From Pomphorhynchus laevis (taxonomy: Eukaryota; Acanthocephala; Palaeacanthocephala; Echinorhynchida; Pomphorhynchidae): a DNA stretch of 64,000 nucleotides. Position numbers and translations under genes: made by a program. The notes under the pieces are model-generated. The model searched no databases, was not told the origin of the DNA, and saw only the letters and a program-made list of their open reading frames with translations. Positions 55,951 through 64,000 of the stretch are shown piece by piece. The stretch covers positions 1 to 64,000 of the forward strand of contig WNNJ02000945.1 in assembly GCA_012934845.2 (NCBI GenBank). The letters run 5' to 3'. Each line of letters starts with the position of its first letter. Within the stretch, counting starts at the first letter, position 1.

Positions 55951-56304
55951 TATTATTCTTCTTTATTATCTTTATTATATTTATCGTTATAAAAATATAA
56001 ATTGTCTAACATCTTATATAATCATTCATGAAGTGATTATAATCATTTTTAATAAATACGTAGACTTAGTATCTGATCTTACGTTTAGAATGTTATACGT
56101 CATTACATGTCGTGAATAGCGTCTACTTCCAAATTCTAAATAAGAATTCTAAATAGAAAGTAAATGAGAAAATAAAATAAATAAAATAAAAAGTATAAAG
56201 GCATACAATTTAAAAAGGAATGTATAACATAATAATAAAATATAAACATAAATATTAAAATATTATTATTAATATCATAAATATTATTAGTAAGGAACTT
56301 GTAG
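55951..56304. other. AT-rich spacer
   Basis: A- and T-rich sequence with no supported feature. Confidence 0.5.
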
Positions 56305-56811
56305 GGGTATGCTGTGACGTGCAAATTGAGCCATGTTTACGATCTATACCAAACAACTACGTATTTAATAAGCCAACAACCTGCTCTGATGATCAAGCGC
56401 GGTCTGATATAGCTTGTAGAGGAATTTTCGGAGGAAATATGGTGCGATCCTTTTTGGACATATGTATTTACAGCTCTTTGGCACCTATATACTCTTGCAA
56501 AACTCCTCTCGAATGCCATATATACCATTAACAGCGGAAATACGCAAAGTACGGTGAACGTATTGCAGATATAGAAAGAGGTACTTTCTTTCCTCTTATA
56601 TTTTCTACGTCAGGTGGTATTGGACCTGAGACAGATAAAATACTAAAATGGATAGCAGCCAAATCTGCTGATCGTAATAAGCTTGCATACAGCGAATGTA
56701 TTTCTAGGCTGAAATCAAAAATCAGTGTCGCCATTGCAGTTAGTGCATCGGTTTGTATACGTGCTACAAGGCTTAGAATAAACGAACAAGCGCAGTATTA
56801 TCAAACATAGT
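56305..56811 (+). pseudogene. Restriction-like nuclease fossil, copy 2
   Basis: The plus strand reads VQIEPCLRSIP, QARSDIACRGIFGG, RSFLDICIY, then ERGTFFPLIFSTSGGIGP and a closing SKISVAIAVSASVCIRATR. It aligns in order with copy 1 at 52790-53870: Glu-Pro, Arg-Ser/Leu-Asp, Phe-Leu/Phe-Asp and the FSTSGGI block. Only the nuclease end is preserved. It faces away from copy 1, with the tandem repeat between. Broken in at least one place. Confidence 0.65.
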
Positions 56812-57149
56812 AAAAGATGGGCAAGCGTCTAAGATTTACATCAATGACTGATCAAAAAGCAAACAAATTTAAGGATATTATGTGTATTTGTTGTTTATTT
56901 TTATAATAAAAACTGGAATTAAAAAAAATAAATATTATTAGTATTATTGGCACAATTGTTTGTTTTGTAGATTACGGCCCTCTACTACCAAATTTTACTA
57001 CTTGCAAATTTCTTATATTACAAAAAATATTTTTTACCCCCAAAATAATGTCAAGAAACATATTATGGATACTTTCGAGGCAAGGAAAAAGTGTCCCGAT
57101 AATCGATAACTACCTCTTTCATACTAGCTGGAGATGCCATTATCGGTGC
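56812..57149. other. No gene recognised
   Basis: AT-rich spacer before gypsy C. Its 5' LTR could not be identified here. Confidence 0.4.
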
Positions 57150-59781
57150 CCTTCATTCAATCGTTACGAGCTTTGTCAAAGTCTGCAATTTTAAAGTTGT
57201 GACAGCAGACGAGGCAAGAGGTAATTATACCCAACGCTTTTATCCGCGATCTCAAATGTGACGCTATAAGATAACGAATTCTTGAATTTGCTAAGCTTAA
57301 TTTGGAAATGGCTGTTGGCATTGCCAAATCACTGACAACGGCACAGAAAAGTGTAGGACCATAAAACAAGTGAACTGAAAATTGACGAAAGGTATGAACT
57401 GGCACAAATAAATCCCGCATCTAAATCGTGTGAAGATATTAGCGCTGAAGAAGCTAGAGATCCAAATGGTGATACCGAATATCTAAATTGACTAAGCACT
57501 GGGTTTTCAAAATCCAAAAAACACAAAAACGACTTGATTTTTCCGCGGTGACATACGACATGCCAGAGCGAGTTGCCCTGCAAAATCTGCTACTTGCCAC
57601 AAGTGTGAAAAAACAGGACACTTTTCACGTATGTGCGTTTCATCGAGAACGGAATCTTCCGCTGTACTTCTGTCGTCGTTATCAATTAACTCTAAATGCC
57701 AACTGAAAACTGGCATGTACTTTAACAAAAGACGATTGAACGCACTGATCGATACTGGTAGCTCACTCAACTTTATTGATAAAGACACAGTTCACTTTCT
57801 TCAAATAAATGTTTAATTTTAACGCGAGTCTTTTTGGCTTCTGAGGTTGTCAAGATTGCCTCCAAAAGGTTCATAGTCAATATACAGGTACATGACCAGA
57901 AATATTCGCAAATGAAATTTTTCATTCTACCACACTTGTGTACTGATGTCATTATGTGCTTACCCTTTTTGGAATTACATAAGACCTGTATTATCAACTT
58001 CGGAGGTCATCTTGAAAACTTTAAAGTTCTTTCATCATCTTCATTTAGTATCGAAACGCCACGACTTTTTAACAACTTGTCTGTTGACACAGTCCCTATC
58101 GCCACAAAAAGTCGAAAGCTTAACATACCGACGAAATGTATATTCAAAGTGAGATTCATCGTACGCTTTAAAACGACAAAATCGAACCAAGCCAATCACC
58201 GTGGAGAGCTCAAATAGTGATTGTGTCAAAACCAACAGGAAGGAAACGACTTGTTGATTTTTCTAGGACAATAAGCAAATTTATTCACCTAGACGCATAT
58301 CCACTTTTAAAAATCGCTAATCTTGCTAACGAAAAATCCAAATATCATTATTATTCACTTATTGACCTTGAAGATGCCTACTATCAAATCGAAATCGATT
58401 CGAAAGAACGGCACTTTACACCATTTGAAGCGAATGCTCGACTCTACCACTTTAAGGAAATCCCTATGGGGTTACTAACGGTGGTTCATGTTTTCAACGG
58501 ATATGAATGCACTCATCGACGCGACTCAGTTGAAAGGTGTTTACTCCTATCAAGATGATGTAATAATATGTTAAAATTTAAAAATATAACATGACTTGAA
58601 TTTAAAGAAATATAAACAAACGTTAAACAAATTTGGTCTTGAAGTCAATAAAAGAGAATTAGTATACTGTGTAACAAACATAAGAACTCTAGGATATGAG
58701 ATCTCCTTTAATACGTTGAAACCTGATCCAGATCGACTAAAAGCTTTTACGAACCTTAAAACTCCTTGCAGCATTACATCTCTAGACGACTACTTGATTT
58801 TTTTTGTACTACAGCAAATGGATGGAGAATTTCTCTTCCAAATTATATCCGTTAACCAAAACAAACATAAGTTTTCCGTTAAACCAACTGGCACAAAATG
58901 CAATTGAGTCAATCAAGAAGAATATAATGCGTTCACACATACAATTGACGATGAAATATCGTTCTGTGTTGAAACTGAAGCTTATAATAATGCAATTGGC
59001 GCTACTATACTCCAAAATGGAAGGCCAGTCACATTTTTCTCTCATACATTAAATGTTCACAATAAACGCCATCATATTATTGAAAAAGAAACTTACGTAA
59101 TAATAAAAGCATTGAGAACGTGGAAGCACCTTCTTGTTAACCGACCGTTCAAACTTATAACGGAACAGAAATCAGTCTCGTTCATGTTTGACAACAAACG
59201 ACATGGAAGGATTAAAAATGACAAGATCGCTCGATGGATAACGGAACTCGTATACAGTTAACGATGCAAGATCGGTTACTGGAAACTACGTTATGATGCC
59301 GCATATAGCAAAAATTTATAAACATGAGTACAATCTTCATATTTTAAAAGCGACATGTCCATTAGAGCGACTTTCAGTAAATTTTAAAGACCCTTTACCA
59401 AAATCCACATGTGGATTAACTTTCCGTTTTACTGCTATTGATGAATGCAGTCAGTACTCCTTTGCCTTCGCCGTAGAAGACACACCTTCTCAGACCGCTA
59501 GAAGATGTGTCGACGAAATAATATCCTTGTGTGGTTGTCCTCATTCAATTTATTCTAACCAAGGCGCGGGTTTCCAGTCAGGTCCTTTTAAGCATTAACA
59601 AAAGTCAGACAGCATCTTACAAAGCACAAACAAATGGTCAGTGTGAAAGGATGAATGGAACATTTTAGAAAGGAATATTACTGACATGACATCAGAATCA
59701 AGAAAACTGCCGATTGCAAAATGGTCGACGGTACTCCCCGATGTATTGTCGTTCATCCGAGGTGAAACGAAGAGCTAAACA

Positions 59782-59862
59782 GGTAGCTTTTTTAGCTGAA
59801 TCTAAAAAGGAACGTATCATTAGTTACATAAAAATAAGTACTTGAATCATTAATTCACAACA
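59782..59862 (-). repeat. 3' LTR of gypsy D
   Basis: An 81-bp copy of 63547-63628 with about 10 differences. Confidence 0.78.
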
Positions 59863-62800
59863 TTCTTCGTCGCTCTTCTTTGATATTATTGGTAGTCGTC
59901 TAGGTATTTCGGTCTTCGTATGACCCGGCCTTTTAACGTCATCTTTTCGGAAATCATGTAATATTTATCTGCCAAAAAGTTTTCCTCTAAACTGTGGTCT
60001 TTGACTTTACCGCAAAATTTGTTTTCGTATTCGTTCGTAATTTCTTCGGTTGAGTCATTCTGATCGTTTGGTGTAACAACAGATTGATCATTTAGGTGTG
60101 TCGGATCTTGCGAAAAAGATGTTTAGTTCGATCTCTTAACTAATGGAATGGTTATATGACGATTAGAAATCGTAGCTTCTTTTCCGTTTTTCATCTGTAC
60201 TCGAGAATACTGTTTGTTTGCATAAAGAATTTTGTCATCGAAAACTGCGGGGGAATATTTATTTGTACGATAAAAATTACGCACTAGTATCTGGTCACCT
60301 TTAGTAAGGCGATTATTCTAGGTTAGTCTGGCTGGAAAACAACAAACGTGTGTAAACATTCGCTCATGTGGACTTGTTCCGGTGGCTGTACACAATAACG
60401 ACCGTATGGAATGTAATCGCATAGTTAAAGCTGTTTGGCTTGCCACACAGTTCCATTCAGACGTTCAATTTGTCCATTTCCGTGAGGATTATAAACTGAA
60501 CTATGACTTACTGCAACACCATATTTTTCAAGGAAAGAATAGAATTCAATGGATGTAAATGACCCACCACGGTCATAGTGTACAAATTAGGGGGGGGCGA
60601 AAAGGTTGATAATTGATTTCAAACACCTTATAACTGTGCCAGTAGACATGTCAAGACAGGCGAAACCGAAAGGATATCAGGAGAATTCGTCCACAATAGA
60701 GAGGAGATAGGGGCGTATTTCAAAGGTCGATGGAATCGGACCTTTGAAATCTATAGCTAGTCGCTCAAAAGGTGTCGTCGCCTTAATTACGTGACTGTCA
60801 TAGTTCTTCAGAAAACGCGGTTTTAGTCGAGCACATGAATGGCATTTGCCTACAACAATACGTACGTCCTCGACTGTATAATGAAGATTTCTTTGACGTA
60901 CAAAGTGAGCAAGTCTAGTGACTCTAGGGTGATATAATTGCTGATGTATTTTCTCAAGCTCGTTATGACTTCCTGAAGCGGCACTGACAGCACAAACATC
61001 GCGTGACAACGTATCAGCAATTTTGTTTAAGTGTCCTGGTCGGTACCTGATTTCGTAGGTAAATTCGGATAATTTCAGCTTCCGTCGCTCGATATTTTTG
61101 TTTTTTATTTTACTGCGGTACCGCTTATCAAAAATATACGATACTGGGCGTTGATCTGTAATTAGTGTAAATTTCTTTCCTACAAGATGGTGTCTCCAAA
61201 ATCGCAGATGAAACACAATAGCAGATACTTCGATTTCTATAACTGAATGATGCCACGCCGATTTATCGATCATTTTCGAAAAATATGCAATTGGCCTTGC
61301 GTTCTGCGAAAGAACTGCTCCGATTGAGTATTCCGAAGAATCAGTCTCGACTGTAAAGATTCGGAAAAATCGATTGACACCAACAATGATTCGATTATAT
61401 CTTCACGACGTGCGACAAATGATCTTCTTGCGTCTGAAGAGAACGGGAACGTGTTCACCGTGATAAGAGGTCGCAACTTTTGTGAGAAATTCTTGATCCA
61501 CTTGGAATAATGAGAGAACAAACCGACTACAGGTACAGAGATTGTTTGTCCACTGGTAGTTTAAGAAAACGCAAGCACTTTACTTGATCGGGACCTGGTT
61601 TAATTTGATTGTTTTGGATATAATATTCAAGACTGCGACTGTTGTCAGTTGCTGTAACAGTTTTCTCTGTATTAAGAGTTATATTGTACTTTCTTACGAC
61701 CTCGAGAAAATGTTCGAAATTTCAATCGTATTCAACTTTAATTCGTCCGCAAATTATCACATCATCTAAGTACGCAAAGTCCCTTCCAAACTCTCTTCGA
61801 AGATTAATGAATTCAACCGTTGGAACACCGGTACGGCGTTAGTGAGGCCAAACGGATTCTCCGAAATTCGTAAAGGGCTTCAGCCGCCTCAAAAGCCGTA
61901 AATTGCATTTCATCTTCTCCCAAAGATATTTGATTATACGCTAAAGCGAGATCTACTGTACTATAGAATGAGTATTGACTAACTTGATCGATTATATCAT
62001 CGATTCTCGGAATTGGATATGCATCTAGGCATGTATACTGATTGACGGTACGCGAATAGTCAATTACTAATCTCCATTTCTTTTAATTTTTCACGATTAG
62101 CAGTTGTGCGTGCCAAAGTTATATTTATCTGAATGATTCCGTCTGTTAATAATCAATTTATCTCGAATTTCGTAAATCGGATTTCCGATAAAGTAAAACG
62201 TCTCGATTTGGTCGCAATAGGCTTCCAATATCTTGCATTATTTGAAAATATACGAGGTGGAGGTACTCGCATATTTGTAATTGAGTTTAGTGAGACACTC
62301 GATCCTTCTATGTTGAATGGTATTGTTACTGACCGATGTAGTTGTAGAAAATTTTGTCCATGTATACATTATGTGCGTAAATTGCCAAAAACACTGAATT
62401 CAAGATTGTTGTAGCATTCACCCAAAGTAGACATATCAGTGCAAACCGTTCCTCGCGTTGATACAAGCTTTTTAGAACTCGCTAGTGTCCCATCATTTTG
62501 CTGGCGTCATACCTTAGGTTAAGATGACGCGCGACATTTGATCGAATAAAATTGTTTGTGTTCCCGTTATTAATCATTGAAATATCCGTCCCTTTGCGAT
62601 TGAAACAACAATAATGGTTCTGGGATCGCATGTGAATGAGAAAGATAGATCAATAGACGAAATGGTGGATACACTTTTCGAAGTTCTGTTCCGACATATA
62701 CGTGCAAAATGCCCCAGTTTACCGCATTTTATGCAAGTAACAATTCTTGCTGGGCACTGTGTTCGTTCATGTTTTGTCGTTCGTCCACAGAAACAGCGTG

Positions 62801-63546
62801 TCCATTTCTTGATTGGCTTTCTGGTAGTAGCGGCATCATATGGATTTTTGATTCTCAAAACTGACTCGTGTTTGTTCGGTACCTAAAGTATCACTCGAAT
62901 GATCGGATAGCGATGTAGCAGCAATCGATTGACCTTGCAGATGATCATGACACATTTCAGCAGCACGAAATTGAGCTTGTGTAACTGATTTGGCTTGATC
63001 ACAATGTTGTGACAGAGAGAATGTATTGCTTTCAAGCAAGCGTTCTCGAATTTTTTGCAACGAAGACCCGCTATGAGAGCATTTAACACAGCCTAGTCCC
63101 AATGTTAGTCGGCAGTCACGTTGTCAAACTTACATTCGGATGCGATCGATTTTAATATGTCGATATATTTGCGATGATTTCATTTTCTTTTTGAGTGCGC
63201 AAAAATTGTATGTAACGTGTATAGACAATACTGACAGGCGTGTCGAACATATCTTTGAGAATCTGTATCGCAGTGTCGTAGCAATATGCATTCTTTATGG
63301 CTTTGTATATCGCTGGTTAAACAAAGTTAAGAAGGATTGTAAACTTTTGTGAATCGGAAGCGTGTATATGCTAAAGAAACTCCTCGAAGGTGTTTAGCCA
63401 TTGACGCCAAATATCGATAGAATCAGGATCGGTTGCTTTTACAATAAGCTTTGGTGGCTGTATATAGCGGGCTAAACAATCGCTGGCTTGATTTCCGCTC
63501 TGGTCAGAATCCATAGAGAAATTTCAGCCAAATAAATTGAAACGAA

Positions 63547-63628
63547 GGTAGCTTTATTTGGCTGAATCTTAAAAGGAACATATATTTAGTTACATGAAAA
63601 TAAGTAGTTGAATCATTAATTCATAACA
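63547..63628 (-). repeat. 5' LTR of gypsy D
   Basis: An 82-bp partner of 59782-59862. Length close to the 81-bp LTRs of gypsy A, a related element. Confidence 0.78.
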
Positions 63629-64000
63629 TGAGGACTTTTGTGTCCCGCAATTGATGACACACCTCACAATATAATGTTTCCCATCAGTTGAAAATGCCCG
63701 GTTTATCAACCTCAATCCAATGTATTCTACTATTGAAGACAAATTCGGTCGGGTTTAAAACGTGTCTACTCAAGATCCTGCAGATAAATGAAATGATGGG
63801 GAAATCATTGACACTATTGAAAGTCATCCGACGATCGACGTTCATGGCAGGGAGATGATCAACCATATCGACCAAGCTGATAACGAGATAGAGTCACATC
63901 AAACGATGCAAGAGAGAAACCATTTTGAACATTACCATTGCTCATAGAGAAAAACTCTCGTCACTTCCAAACACTCAAATTCTTCGACGATCGCAAAGTA

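Larger units (their letters stand above)
59782..63628 (-). mobile_element. Gypsy element D (CsRn1-like), minus strand, nested in C
   Basis: LTR-like direct repeats of 81-82 bp (63547-63628 as the 5' LTR, 59782-59862 as the 3' LTR in element orientation) begin TGTTRTGAATTAATG. They differ at about 10 of 82 sites, so the copy is old. Parts: gag (62836-63500), two zinc knuckles (62574-62858; CTKC-like and CIKCGKLGHFARIC), protease (about 62100-62570), RT (61270-62100), RNase H and integrase start (60677-61273; RPGHLNKIADTLSRD, LERLAIDFKGPIPS-type), and integrase end with a pol tail (59870-60676). About eight or more breaks. No clear target duplication. Confidence 0.8.
57150..64000 (+). mobile_element. 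Gypsy element C (CsRn1-like LTR retrotransposon), fossil, runs off the window
   Basis: Parts in order: gag end (57150-57500; LEFAKLNLEMAVGIAKSL), a zinc knuckle region (57540-57640), protease (57740-57790, LIDTGSSLNF), RT (58217-58790), RNase H (58950-59260), integrase (59293-59640, LERLSVNFKDPLP and DECSQYSF). Gypsy D interrupts it. A pol C-terminal part (NPMYSTIEDKFGRV and a Glu/Asp-rich tail) continues at 63690-63940. No LTR was recognised. Roughly ten or more breaks; old and dead. Confidence 0.8.

Noticed and set aside
55907-56119. Small ORFs in the AT-rich repeats
   Set aside because: Low-complexity Ile/Tyr/Phe/Leu content in repeat sequence; no coding evidence.
1-64000. CRISPR arrays, rRNA genes or bacterial operons
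   Set aside because: No spaced direct repeats of CRISPR type, no rRNA signatures and no prokaryotic gene layout; true tRNA genes were also not recognised by eye, only the tRNA-like boxes of the SINE-like unit.

Overview
This window looks like AT-rich, repeat-saturated nuclear DNA of an invertebrate animal. The evidence is a spliceosomal-type DEAD-box helicase gene, metazoan-type APE LINEs, CR1/L2-like LINEs, a Penelope-like element with a GIY-YIG nuclease, and CsRn1- and Mag-like Ty3/gypsy elements. A flatworm is possible (CsRn1-type gypsy, a hammerhead-bearing SINE-like unit), but the sequence alone does not fix the phylum. Only two stretches look like host genes: an intronless DDX51/Dbp6-like RNA helicase (4063-5400, minus) and, just upstream on the same strand, one or two unrecognised exons (about 5468-5776). 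Almost everything else that can be recognised is mobile DNA.

Layout. 1-3461: a Penelope-like element and a tRNA-promoter SINE-like unit, both set in (TA)n tracts and sharing terminal sequence. 3462-8390: the helicase gene and AT-rich DNA with palindromic MITE-like repeats. 8390-18765: several copies of one APE-type LINE (called LINE-α here), a fossil retroelement with a restriction-like nuclease, and a GIY-YIG relic. 18849-22394: a foldback DNA element and a CR1-like relic. 22395-35693: an old gypsy element (A) holding a younger gypsy element (B, 24201-33815), which itself holds two LINE-α copies (24419-25564 and 27823-31778). Target-site duplications mark every level.

35694-37892: flanking repeat and a CR1-like relic. 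37893-43675: two LINE-α copies head to head, forming a large inverted repeat. 44247-44727: a hairpin MITE split by a LINE-α 3' fragment. 46690-52790: CR1-like relics, one split by a fairly fresh L2-like LINE (49318-52015). 52790-56811: two fossils of a second nuclease-bearing retroelement family around a roughly 260-bp tandem repeat. 57150-64000: gypsy element C split by gypsy element D (59782-63628, minus).

How it fits together. LINE-α encodes an ORF1 with zinc knuckles and an ORF2 with APE endonuclease and reverse transcriptase; it is the main recent invader. Its TSDs run from 10 to 15 bp. LTR divergence and nesting give a relative order: gypsy D (in C) and gypsy A are old, gypsy B is younger, and the LINE-α insertions inside B are younger still. 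The most interesting signals are hammerhead-ribozyme-like cores in the SINE-like unit and behind the Penelope ORF, a paralogous unoccupied copy of the gypsy A target site, very short (81-82 bp) LTRs in A and D, and a mosaic LINE-α copy.
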